NCBI RefSeq assembly: GCF_005222815.1
Contig: NZ_STGB01000006.1
Span: 62,001 to 126,000, forward strand
From: Roseomonas sp. AR75
Lineage (GTDB): Bacteria; Pseudomonadota; Alphaproteobacteria; Acetobacterales; Acetobacteraceae
DNA length: 64,000 bases
Reading direction: 5' to 3'
A model generated the notes under the pieces. The model saw only the letters and a program-made list of their open reading frames with translations. It did no database searches and was not told the DNA's origin. The position numbers were made by a program, and so were the translations under genes. Below are positions 31,886 through 39,797 of this stretch, one piece after another. The first letter of the stretch is position 1; each line of letters starts with the position of its first letter.

Positions 31886-32650
31886 ATGTCCATCCCACGC
31901 CTGCACCTGGACGAGACCCTGCGCGAGGGCGTGGAGCTGGAGGCCGCGCCCGGCCAGGCGCATCACCTCGGCACCGTGCTGCGCCGGTCGGTGGGCGATG
32001 CGGTGCGCGTGTTCAATGCGCGCGACGGCGAGCACGACGCCACCATCGCCTTCCTGCGCAAGGACCGGGCGCGATTCGCGATCGGGCCGCGCCGGCGCGA
32101 TCCCGCGCCGGAGCCCGCGCTGCGCCTGCTGGTCGGCGCGCTGAAGCGCGACCCGATGGACTGGCTGGTGGAGAAGGCGACGGAGCTCGGCGCGACGCAC
32201 ATCCAGCCGGTGCTCACGCGCCGCACCATCGCCGACCGCGCCAATGCCGCCCGCCTTTCCGCCATCGCGCGCGGCGCCGCCGAGCAGTGCGAGCGGCTTT
32301 CGGTGCCGGAGGTGGCCGAGGCCCTGCCGCTGCACCGCGTGCTGGATGGCTGGGACGGCACAAGGCTGGTCGTCGCGATGGAGCGCAGCGCGGCGCCGCC
32401 CCTGCGGGAGGCCGTTGCCGGGCTGTCATCGCCGCTGGCGCTGCTGGTGGGGCCGGAAGGGGGGTTCGAGGGGGCGGAGCTTGACGATCTCCGCCGGCGT
32501 GCCTTTGTTGTGCCAGCCGCGCTCGGGCCCCGCATCCTGCGGGCGGAGACCGCCGCGGTGGCCGGTCTCGCGGCGCTGCAGGCGCTGGTCGGGGACTGGG
32601 CCGGAGCACCTGGGCGGGACTCCTCCCTGCACCAGGCAACACGCGGGTAG
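31886..32650 (+). CDS. rsmE: 16S rRNA (uracil-1498-N3)-methyltransferase
   Basis: RsmE methylates U1498 of 16S rRNA using SAM. It is a SPOUT-fold dimer with an N-terminal PUA-like domain (residues about 1-70, HHLGTVLRRSVGDAVRVFN). The catalytic knot is marked by LLVGALKRDPMDWLVEKATE, LLVGPEGGFEGAELDDLRRR and LGPRILRAETAAVAGLAALQ. The 254-residue length is normal. GGGGGGAG lies just upstream of the ATG. It is the first gene of a plus-strand pair with gshA (14 bp gap) and is divergent from ubiA. Confidence 0.95.
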   Translation: MSIPRLHLDETLREGVELEAAPGQAHHLGTVLRRSVGDAVRVFNARDGEHDATIAFLRKDRARFAIGPRRRDPAPEPALRLLVGALKRDPMDWLVEKATELGATHIQPVLTRRTIADRANAARLSAIARGAAEQCERLSVPEVAEALPLHRVLDGWDGTRLVVAMERSAAPPLREAVAGLSSPLALLVGPEGGFEGAELDDLRRRAFVVPAALGPRILRAETAAVAGLAALQALVGDWAGAPGRDSSLHQATRG

Positions 32651-32664
32651 AGAACGCCAGCACG

Positions 32665-34008
32665 ATGTCCAATCCCGGCGAGGCCGACCTCACGCCGATC
32701 ACATCGGTTCGCCAGCTTGCGCTGTGGTTCGCCGCGGGCAGCAAGCCGCGCACGGATTGGCGCATCGGCACCGAGCACGAGAAGTTCGGCTTCGGCCGTG
32801 CCAATCTGGCGCCGCCGCCATACGAGCCTGCAGGCATCCGCGCGATGCTGGAAGGCATTGCGGCGAAGGGGTGGGAGCCCATCCTCGACAACGGCAGGCC
32901 GATCGGGCTGAAGCGCGGCGACGCCTCGGTCAGCCTGGAGCCGGGCGGGCAGTTCGAGCTGTCCGGCGCGCCGGTGCCGGACCTGCACGAGACCCGCGTG
33001 GAACTCGCGGCGCATCTGCGCGAGGTGCATGAGGTTGCGGGACCGCTCGGCCTCGGCTTCGCGCCGCTCGGCTTCCATCCGCTGGCGACGCGCGAGCAGA
33101 TGCCCTGGATGCCGAAGGGGCGCTACGCGATCATGCGGAACTACATGCCGCGCGTCGGCGGCATGGGGCTCGACATGATGCTCCGCACCTGCACGGTGCA
33201 GGTGAACCTGGATTTCGGCGACGAGGCCGACATGGTGGAGAAGCTGCGCGTTTCGCTCGCGCTGCAGCCGCTGGCCACCGCGCTGTTCGCCAACTCGCCC
33301 TTCCTGGAAGGCAAGCCGAGCGGCTGGCTCTCGCTGCGCGGTCGCGTCTGGACGGACACCGATCCGGACCGCACCGGCATCCCGCCCGTGGCCTTCGAGG
33401 ATGGCTTCGGCTTCGAGCGCTTCGCCGAGTACGCGCTGGACGTGCCGATGTATTTCATCATGCGCGACGGCCGCTACATCGACGCCGCCGGCGTGCCCTT
33501 CCGTGCCTTCATGGAAGGCCGTGCTGAGAAGCTGGCGGGCCACACCGCGACGATGGGCGACTTCGCCGACCACGTGACGACGATCTTCACGGATGTGCGG
33601 CTGAAGCGATTCCTGGAGATGCGCGGCGCCGATGCCGGCGGCGTGCCGATGCTGATGGCCAAGCCTGCACTTTGGACCGGCCTGCTGTACGATGCCGCCG
33701 CGCAGAAGGCGGCCGCCGCGCTGATCCGCGGCTGGTCGGTGCAGGACATGCGCGCGCTGCGGCTGGAAGTGCCGAAGACGGCGCTGAAGGCGACGGTCGG
33801 CGGCCGCGCGCTGCGCGACGTCGCACGTGACGTGCTGGCGATCTCGCGCGACGGGCTGCGCGCGCGCGGGCTGGGCGAGGAGGTGTATCTCGCGCCGCTG
33901 GAGGAGATCGCGGCGAGCGGCATGACGCAGGCCGAGCGCTGGCTGCAGCGCTACGATCGCGCCTGGGGCGGCGACGTCAGCCGGATCTTTGCCGAGGCGG
34001 AGGTGTGA
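32665..34008 (+). CDS. gshA: glutamate-cysteine ligase, plant/alphaproteobacterial type
   Basis: This enzyme makes gamma-glutamylcysteine from glutamate, cysteine and ATP, the first step of glutathione synthesis. The GCS2-type signature is clear: WRIGTEHEKFGFG (Glu/Mg binding), SVSLEPGGQFELSGAP, GRYAIMRNYMPRVGGMGLDM and MLRTCTVQVNLDF. The 447-residue length matches the class shared by alphaproteobacteria and plants rather than E. coli GshA. The ATG at 32665 is the only reasonable start. It follows rsmE by 14 bp and is followed by a palindromic repeat rather than a typical terminator. Confidence 0.95.
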   Translation: MSNPGEADLTPITSVRQLALWFAAGSKPRTDWRIGTEHEKFGFGRANLAPPPYEPAGIRAMLEGIAAKGWEPILDNGRPIGLKRGDASVSLEPGGQFELSGAPVPDLHETRVELAAHLREVHEVAGPLGLGFAPLGFHPLATREQMPWMPKGRYAIMRNYMPRVGGMGLDMMLRTCTVQVNLDFGDEADMVEKLRVSLALQPLATALFANSPFLEGKPSGWLSLRGRVWTDTDPDRTGIPPVAFEDGFGFERFAEYALDVPMYFIMRDGRYIDAAGVPFRAFMEGRAEKLAGHTATMGDFADHVTTIFTDVRLKRFLEMRGADAGGVPMLMAKPALWTGLLYDAAAQKAAAALIRGWSVQDMRALRLEVPKTALKATVGGRALRDVARDVLAISRDGLRARGLGEEVYLAPLEEIAASGMTQAERWLQRYDRAWGGDVSRIFAEAEV

Positions 34009-34017
34009 ATCCTGCCG

Positions 34018-34055
34018 CCTCCCCCGCATGCGGGGGAGGGTCGGGGTGGGGGCCG
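34018..34055. repeat. GC-rich palindromic repeat, copy 4 (reverse orientation)
   Basis: A perfect 22-bp palindrome (34018-34039; core CCCCCGCATGCGGGGG) is followed by TCGGGGTGGGGG. Read on the minus strand this gives CCCCCACCCCGA plus palindrome, the same module as in the paa operon copies. It lies between the convergent gshA and GntR-regulator stops, where it could act as a bidirectional stem. Confidence 0.75.
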
Positions 34056-34071
34056 CGGCGACCCGACTCCC

Positions 34072-34743
34072 TCAGTACCTGCTCCGCCGCAGCCGCGCCG
34101 GCGCCTGGTCCGCCAGCGCGCGTTCCAGCAGGTCCGCCATCGCATTGTCCGATGACGCGATCATCAGCTTCGTCGCGGTCTTCGCATCCCGCGCGCGCAG
34201 CGCCGCCAGCAGCGCGCGGTGGCTTTCGGCGCTGCGCGCCAGCCGACCCGGGCCGAAGCCAAGCCTGAGCCGCAGCGCCTCCACCAGCGCCCAGCTGCGG
34301 TCCATCACCGCCGCCGCATCGGGGTTGCGCGCCAGCGCCAGCAGCGCGCGGTGGAAATCCTGGTTCGCCGCCATCGCGCCCACGCCATCGCCAGCCCGCG
34401 CCGCATCCCGGAAGCGCTCATCCAGCGCCGAGAGCGCTTCCAGATCCGCATCCGAGACGTGCCGCACCACATCCGGCACCAACAGCCCGAGCACCGCGCC
34501 GCGCAGGCGATAAAGGTTGCGGATGTCCTGCGGCGCCAGCACGCGCACCCAGGCGCCGCGATGCGGGTGGCTCTCCACCAGCCCCTCGCCTTCCAGCAGG
34601 CGCAGCGCGGCGCGCAGCGGCGTGGCGCTGACGCCGAGGCGCGCGGAGAGCGCGGCGACCGTCAGCTTCGCGCCGGGCGCCAGCGCGCCCTGCACGATCA
34701 GGCGGCGGAGCTGGGCGGTGACGTCGTCCTCGGCGGTGGCCAT
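34072..34743 (-). CDS. GntR-family regulator with FCD ligand domain
   Basis: The 223-residue protein has an N-terminal winged helix (LRRLIVQGALAPGAKLTVAA; LSARLGVSATPLRAALRLLE) and an all-helical FCD domain with candidate metal/ligand residues (DERFRDAA, NQDFHRALLALARNP, ESHRALLAALRARD). FCD-type GntR proteins commonly repress sugar-acid or carboxylate catabolic genes. It is divergent from a mannonate dehydratase-like gene and probably regulates it. I choose the ATG at 34743, not the one at 34764, because an operator-like palindrome occupies 34746-34758, directly upstream. It ends next to a palindromic repeat. Confidence 0.9.
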   Translation of the reverse strand: MATAEDDVTAQLRRLIVQGALAPGAKLTVAALSARLGVSATPLRAALRLLEGEGLVESHPHRGAWVRVLAPQDIRNLYRLRGAVLGLLVPDVVRHVSDADLEALSALDERFRDAARAGDGVGAMAANQDFHRALLALARNPDAAAVMDRSWALVEALRLRLGFGPGRLARSAESHRALLAALRARDAKTATKLMIASSDNAMADLLERALADQAPARLRRSRY

Positions 34744-34745
34744 GC

Positions 34746-34782
34746 TTGATTCTATCAAATCCATACGGTTTGATGCAATCCA
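34746..34782. promoter_or_regulatory. tandem GntR-type operators overlapping the uxuA-like promoter
   Basis: TTGATTCTATCAA (34746-34758) is a perfect TTGAT-N3-ATCAA palindrome. TTGATGCAATCCA (34770-34782) matches the same pattern with one mismatch, 24 bp downstream. A plus-strand promoter TTGATT (34746-34751), 17 bases, TTTGAT (34769-34774) has its -35 in the first operator and its -10 in the second. Binding by the adjacent GntR regulator would block the promoter and also control its own gene. Confidence 0.65.
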
Positions 34783-34802
34783 GCCAAGGGAGGAAAGCCG
34801 GC

Positions 34803-35816
34803 ATGCGCCTGGCCGCCGGGCAGTTCCGCGAGTTGACGCAGGAGGATCTCGCCTTCGCGCGGCAGATCGGTTGCAGCGGCGTGACGGTGAACAAGCCGGA
34901 TCTCGACAGCCCTGCCTGGGTCGCCTTCCTGAATCGCCAGTTCACCGCGAAGGCCGGGCCGCGCGCGCCGACGCGGCGCTGGTCGGCGCTCGACCTGATC
35001 CAGCTGCGCAGCGCGGTGGAGGCGCATGGCCTGGTGCTGGACTGCATCGAGGGCGTGCCGGCGAACCGGCTCGACAAGGCGATGCTCGGCCTGCCCGGCG
35101 CCGAGGAGCAGATCGCGGATTTCCAGGCGACGCTCCGCGCCATGGGCCAGGCCGGCATTCCCGTGCTCGGCTACAACTGGATCCCCGATGGCGTGTGGCG
35201 GACCGCGAAGGCCGCGCATGGCCGCGGCGGCGCGCTGGTGACCGCCTATGACGACGCGATCGGACAACGCGTGGCGACCGGCACGCTGCCGCCGCGCAGC
35301 GAGGCCGAGATGTGGGCGAACTGGGAACGCTTCATCGCCGCCGTGCTGCCCGTGGCGGAGGAAGCCGGCGTGAGGCTCTCGCTGCACCCCGACGACCCGC
35401 CGGTTCCCGTGCTGGACGGCGTCGCCCGCATCTTCCGATCCGAAGAGAGCTTCGCGCGCGCGATGGCCCATGCCGACAGCCCGATGCACGGCATCGCCTT
35501 CTGCACCGGCACCTTCGCCGAGTCCGGCGCGGACAGCATGATGCGCGCGCTTCGCCGCTTCGCGCGCGCGGGCCGCATCCACTACGTGCACCTCCGCAGC
35601 GTCGCCGGAGAATTGCCGCGCTTCGCCGAAGCCTTCGTGGACGAAGGCACGGTGGACCCCGTCGCCGTGCTGCGTGTGCTGCTGGATGCCGGTTTCGACG
35701 GCTTCGTCATCGACGACCACGTGCCGCATCTCGTGGACGACACTGTCTGGGGGCATCGCGGCCGGGCGCATGCCACCGGCTATATCGCCGGCATCCTGCG
35801 CGCGCTGCGCGCCTGA
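34803..35816 (+). CDS. mannonate dehydratase-family TIM-barrel protein
   Basis: The 337-residue protein resembles UxuA, which dehydrates D-mannonate to 2-keto-3-deoxygluconate in hexuronate catabolism. Shared features are GVTVNKPDLD near the N-terminus, VRLSLHPDDPPVPVLDGVAR (metal-site HPDDPP), HGIAFCTGTFAESGADSMM, RIHYVHLRSVAG and the end block GYIAGILRAL. It is somewhat shorter than E. coli UxuA, so a related sugar-acid dehydratase specificity is possible. GGGAGGAAAG precedes the ATG at 34803. It is divergent from the GntR regulator, is controlled by two putative operators, and is followed 14 bp later by a TctC-type binding protein. Confidence 0.85.
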   Translation: MRLAAGQFRELTQEDLAFARQIGCSGVTVNKPDLDSPAWVAFLNRQFTAKAGPRAPTRRWSALDLIQLRSAVEAHGLVLDCIEGVPANRLDKAMLGLPGAEEQIADFQATLRAMGQAGIPVLGYNWIPDGVWRTAKAAHGRGGALVTAYDDAIGQRVATGTLPPRSEAEMWANWERFIAAVLPVAEEAGVRLSLHPDDPPVPVLDGVARIFRSEESFARAMAHADSPMHGIAFCTGTFAESGADSMMRALRRFARAGRIHYVHLRSVAGELPRFAEAFVDEGTVDPVAVLRVLLDAGFDGFVIDDHVPHLVDDTVWGHRGRAHATGYIAGILRALRA

Positions 35817-35830
35817 ACGGGAGGAACGAC

Positions 35831-36793
35831 ATGACCGACATCACACGCCGCGCCGCGCTCGCGCTGCCGGGCCTGCTGCTCGCGCGCGGCGCAAGCGCAC
35901 AGGATCGCCCGCTGCGCGTCGTCGTGCCCTTCCCGCCCGGCGGCACCTCCGACCTCATCGCGCGGCTGGTGCAGCCGGAGGTGCAGCGCATCCTCGGCCA
36001 GGTGGTGGTGGTGGACAATCGCGGCGGCGCCGCCGGCAATCTCGGCGCGGACAACGTCGCGAAGAGCCCGCCGGACGGCACGACGGTGCTGCTGACCGAT
36101 CCCGGCATCCTGACCACCAGCCCGAGTCTGTTCTCCCGCCTGACCTACGATCCGGCGAAGGACTTCGATCCCGTCACGATGCTGATCTACGCGCCGTACA
36201 TCCTGGCGGTGCATCCGGGGCTGCCGGTGCGCAACGCGGCGGAGCTTGCGGCCTATGCCAAGGCCAATCCGGGGAAGATCAACTTCGCCCATTCCGGGGT
36301 CGGCGCGCTGAACCACCTGACCGCGCTGGTGGCGGTGCAGCATTGGGGCGGCGAGGTGACGGAAGTGTTCTATCGCGGCGGCATGCTGGGCATCCAGGCC
36401 GCCTCGACCGGCGAGAGCCAGATGGTGGTGAACGGGGCGACCGCGACGCTGCCCTTCGTGAAGGATGGCCGGCTGCGCGCCATCGCCGTGACGGGCCCGC
36501 GCCGCCTGGCGGACCTGCCGGATGTGCCGACCTTCGCGGAACTCGGTTGGCCGGCGGCGGAAGCGGGCATCTGGCAGGGTCTGCTGGCACCGGCGGGGAC
36601 GCCGGGCGCGATCATCGAGCGGCAGTACCGCGCCTTCGCGGAGGCGCTGCGCACGCCGACACTGACGCAGCGGCTGACGACGCTCGGCGCAGAGGTGCGG
36701 GCGGATGGTCCCGCGGATTTTCGCCGCTGGCTGGCGGCGGAGACGGAGGCCTGGGGCGCGGTGATCCGCGCCCGCGGCATCAAGCTGGACTGA
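35831..36793 (+). CDS. TctC/Bug-family periplasmic solute-binding protein
   Basis: The 320-residue protein has a twin-arginine-like signal (DITRRAALALPGLLLARGASA). The Bug-family blocks follow: RPLRVVVPFPPGGTSDLIAR, VVVDNRGGAAGNLGADNVAK, SPPDGTTVLLTDPGI, INFAHSGVGALNHLTALVAV and DLPDVPTFAELGWPA. Such proteins feed tripartite tricarboxylate transporters and bind carboxylates such as citrate or sugar acids. The TctA and TctB membrane partners are not adjacent. Its position directly behind the mannonate dehydratase-like gene suggests a sugar-acid ligand; this is inference. GGGAGGA precedes the ATG. Confidence 0.92.
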   Translation: MTDITRRAALALPGLLLARGASAQDRPLRVVVPFPPGGTSDLIARLVQPEVQRILGQVVVVDNRGGAAGNLGADNVAKSPPDGTTVLLTDPGILTTSPSLFSRLTYDPAKDFDPVTMLIYAPYILAVHPGLPVRNAAELAAYAKANPGKINFAHSGVGALNHLTALVAVQHWGGEVTEVFYRGGMLGIQAASTGESQMVVNGATATLPFVKDGRLRAIAVTGPRRLADLPDVPTFAELGWPAAEAGIWQGLLAPAGTPGAIIERQYRAFAEALRTPTLTQRLTTLGAEVRADGPADFRRWLAAETEAWGAVIRARGIKLD

Positions 36794-36968
36794 GGTCGCG
36801 CCGCGTGGTGCGCCCTGCCTCGCGGTCGCTTCGCCGTTCGGGGATGGCGTTGGCGGGATCGGGGCGCTGGTCGGTCTCGCCGGGGCCCTTGCGCTCGCCG
36901 CCCGGACGTTCGGGGCGCAGCGCATCCTCCGTGCCACGGGGTTCGTCGATGCGGTCCTTGTCGTCCAT
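36780..36968 (-). CDS. small hydrophilic protein of unknown function
   Basis: A 62-residue frame starting MDDKDRIDEPRGTEDALRPE, very rich in Arg, Asp, Glu, Pro and Gly, with no hydrophobic core. It is probably intrinsically disordered. The support for a real gene is an excellent ribosome-binding site, CAGGAGG, 5 bases before the ATG. The gene also lies in a space not used by other genes except for a 14-bp overlap with the tctC-like stop on the other strand. Similar short, charged proteins of unknown role are common in Acetobacteraceae. I assign no function. Confidence 0.55.
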   Translation of the reverse strand: MDDKDRIDEPRGTEDALRPERPGGERKGPGETDQRPDPANAIPERRSDREAGRTTRRDLSPA

Positions 36969-37019
36969 GTCGGCCTCCTGACGGAGGAAACGCCCGGGCT
37001 GCCGGCGCGGTTCGCGCGC

Positions 37020-39797
37020 TCAGCCGGCGGCGACCGCGACGGCGACGGGTGAAGCGTCCAGCAGGTCCACCAGCCGCAAGGCGCCGCCGCGCAGCAGCGA
37101 TTCCTGCTGGCCGGGGCGCAGCAGCCGCCAGACGCCGCGCTGGCGCAGGCGTTCGGGCAGGATCAGCGAGGTTGCGCGCCGCCCGCCGCCGACGGCCGGC
37201 GCCAGCCTGCCCGGCACCAGCCGTCCGAGCGGATGCAGCAGCCCCGCCACCAGCACGATGTCATCGCCGGCCATGCGCGCGGCGGCGATCACATGCTCGC
37301 GCAGCATGCCCTGGCAGGACAGCGGCTGCCATGAGCCTTCCTGGAACAGCATTGGATGCGCGCGGCGCAGGCCGAGCAGCGTCTGCGTCCAGTGCTGCTT
37401 GATCACGCCGTCCTGCCAATCCCGCGAAGGCGCGTCCAGCGTGCGGCGGCGCAGGTCGTAATCCACGGGGCGGCGGTTGTCGGGATCGACCAGCGAGAGA
37501 TCCCAGAACTCCGTGCCCTGGTAGATGTCGGGCACGCCCGGCGCGAGGCATTTCAGCGCCACCTGCACCAGGCCCTTTGCCGCGCCGGCGGCGGCGATGG
37601 CTTCGGCCTGGGCGGCCACCTCGCGGTCGAAGCCGGCGGGGCGGGCGGGGTCGAAGATGCTGCGCAGGAAGCCGGCGCAGGCTTCCTCATAGGCGGTGTT
37701 GGGCATCGCCCAGTCGCTGTGCCGCTTGCCCTCGCGCAGCGCCTTCTGCAGCCAGCCCTGCATGCGGTCCAGGAAGGCGTCGAGGCTTGCGCGGTCAGCG
37801 GGATCCAGGCCGAGCGGCCAGGCACCGACCAGCGTCTGGTAGAGGTGCAGCTCGTCCGCCGCGTCGGGCGCCTGCGTGTCGTCCAGCAGCGCACGCAGCG
37901 GCGCGTTGAGGCGCCGCCAGCGTTCCACCGTCGCGGCCCAGCCTTCGGCCTGCTCGCTCAGCACCGAAAGCCGCGCGCGCACATCCTCGCCGCGCTTGTG
38001 GTCATGCGTCGCCGTGGCCGACAGCGCGAAGGGATCGCGCCGGCGCGCGCGCATGAAGCGGTGGAAGGTGGCGGGCGGGATCGCGAGCTGCGACGGGTCG
38101 GAGCCGACCTCGTTGCGCGAGACCAGGCGGAGGTAGCGGTAGAAGGCGGTGTCCTCCACCGATTTCGCGGCGACGGGGCCGGTGAGCTGCTGGAAGCGTC
38201 GCACCGCCTGATACGCGTCCTGCCGCTCCGGTCCCGGCTTCGCCTGGCGCAGCGCGGCGCCGGAGACGATCGGGCGGATCAGCGCGAGCAGGTCGCGCTG
38301 CGTCGCGCGCAGGTGGCGCGCGGCGCGGCTGAAGGCCCAGTCCAGCACATAGGCGTCGGCCTCGCGCCCGCCGGACAGCGAGGCGTAGGTGCGGTAGACC
38401 GGGAACTCCGCGACCACCGCGCGCAGCACGCGGCGCACGGCGGTGAGGGTGTGGTCGCGCGTTCGCAGGTCGCGCTGCAGCACGCGATGCACCAGAAGCG
38501 CGACGCCCGCGAGTTCCGCGGCCAGGTAGTCCGCCAGGATCTGCTGCCGCGCCGCGCGCTCCACCGCGTGGAAATCCGTGGCCGCCGGCGCGGCAGCGGC
38601 CCAGATCGCGTTGAGCGCAGGCTCGCCGGCGGGTTCGTGCAGCAGAGCGCCGATGCGGTCCATCACCTCGTAGCCGGTGGTGCCGTCCGTCATCCATTCC
38701 GCGGGCAGCTGCTCATGCCGCGCGATGATCTTCTCCACGACGATCCAGGGCTCGCGCGACAGGCCCTCCGGGCGTTCCGCGGCGCGTGCGGCCATGCGGC
38801 GGCGAAGCTTGCGGCAATAGGCGCGGGGATCGGCAAGGCCGTCCACATGGTCGATGCGAAAGCCGTCCACCAGCCCCGCCGCCCAGAGATCGAGCACCAG
38901 GCCATGCGCGGCTTCGAAAGCACCGGGGACTTCCACGCGGAAGCCGGCGAGGCCGTTGATGTCGAAGAAGCGCCGGTAGTTGATCTCGTCCGCCGCGGCG
39001 CGCCACCAGGACAGCCGGTAGTACTGGCGTTCCAGCAGCGCATGGAGCGCTGCGTCGCCGTCCTGGCGGGCATCGAAGCGTGCGAGCGCGGCGTCTACCG
39101 CGTCGCGCGCGGCGGGGTCGGCCAGCGCCTCGGCCAGCGCGCGCTTCGCCGCGGCGGCGCGCTCCCGCTGCTGCCGGCGCGGCGCAAGGCGCAGGCTGCG
39201 CCAGGCCTCGATTGCGGCATCCAGCGCCACATGGCCGCTGGGTGCGTCCGGCAGGATCGCAGCATAGTCGCGCGCGGCGATCGGGAAGCGGTGGTCAAAA
39301 TACCAGGCGGAGATCGAGCCGTCCTGCGCATCGGCGCGCAGCGCGATCTCGCCGGCTTCCAGCGCCTCGCCATAGGGCAGGCCGAGGAAGGGTGCGAGGA
39401 CGCGGCCCTGCAGCCGTACGTCGGCGGGATTCCAGTCGATGTCGAACCAGGTGGCGCAGGGGCTCGCCTCCCCCCATTCCAGCACGTCGAGCCACAGCGC
39501 GTTGTCGGCGCCGCCGACGCCCATGTGGTTCGGCACGATATCCAGCAGCAGGCCCATGCCATGCGCGCGCAGCGTGGCGACCAGCGAATCCAGCGCTGCG
39601 CGGCCGCCGAGGGCCGGGTTGATGCGCCCGAAATCCGTGATGTCGTAGCCATGCGTCGAGCCCGCGCGCGCCGCGAGCAGCGGCGAGGCGTAGAGATGCG
39701 AGACGCCGAGCGCATGCAGATACGGCACGATCGCTCGTGCGTCGTGCAGGGTGAAGCCGTCGTGGAACTGCAGGCGATACGTTGCGGTCGGCGTCAT
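37020..39797 (-). CDS. treY: malto-oligosyltrehalose synthase
   Basis: TreY isomerises the reducing-end alpha-1,4 bond of a maltodextrin to alpha-1,1, making maltooligosyl-trehalose for TreZ. The GH13 regions are visible: start TYRLQFHDGFTLHDARAIVP, region I LLLDIVPNHMGV, region II GFRIDHVDGLADP (nucleophile Asp), region III WIVVEKIIA (acid Glu) and region IV SATATHDHKRGED. The C-terminal GVPDIYQGTEFWDLSLVDPD is also typical. The 925-residue length is normal for TreY. The ATG at 39797 overlaps the malQ stop (ATGA). It is the last gene of the seven-gene glucan-trehalose operon. Confidence 0.96.
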   Translation of the reverse strand: MTPTATYRLQFHDGFTLHDARAIVPYLHALGVSHLYASPLLAARAGSTHGYDITDFGRINPALGGRAALDSLVATLRAHGMGLLLDIVPNHMGVGGADNALWLDVLEWGEASPCATWFDIDWNPADVRLQGRVLAPFLGLPYGEALEAGEIALRADAQDGSISAWYFDHRFPIAARDYAAILPDAPSGHVALDAAIEAWRSLRLAPRRQQRERAAAAKRALAEALADPAARDAVDAALARFDARQDGDAALHALLERQYYRLSWWRAAADEINYRRFFDINGLAGFRVEVPGAFEAAHGLVLDLWAAGLVDGFRIDHVDGLADPRAYCRKLRRRMAARAAERPEGLSREPWIVVEKIIARHEQLPAEWMTDGTTGYEVMDRIGALLHEPAGEPALNAIWAAAAPAATDFHAVERAARQQILADYLAAELAGVALLVHRVLQRDLRTRDHTLTAVRRVLRAVVAEFPVYRTYASLSGGREADAYVLDWAFSRAARHLRATQRDLLALIRPIVSGAALRQAKPGPERQDAYQAVRRFQQLTGPVAAKSVEDTAFYRYLRLVSRNEVGSDPSQLAIPPATFHRFMRARRRDPFALSATATHDHKRGEDVRARLSVLSEQAEGWAATVERWRRLNAPLRALLDDTQAPDAADELHLYQTLVGAWPLGLDPADRASLDAFLDRMQGWLQKALREGKRHSDWAMPNTAYEEACAGFLRSIFDPARPAGFDREVAAQAEAIAAAGAAKGLVQVALKCLAPGVPDIYQGTEFWDLSLVDPDNRRPVDYDLRRRTLDAPSRDWQDGVIKQHWTQTLLGLRRAHPMLFQEGSWQPLSCQGMLREHVIAAARMAGDDIVLVAGLLHPLGRLVPGRLAPAVGGGRRATSLILPERLRQRGVWRLLRPGQQESLLRGGALRLVDLLDASPVAVAVAAG

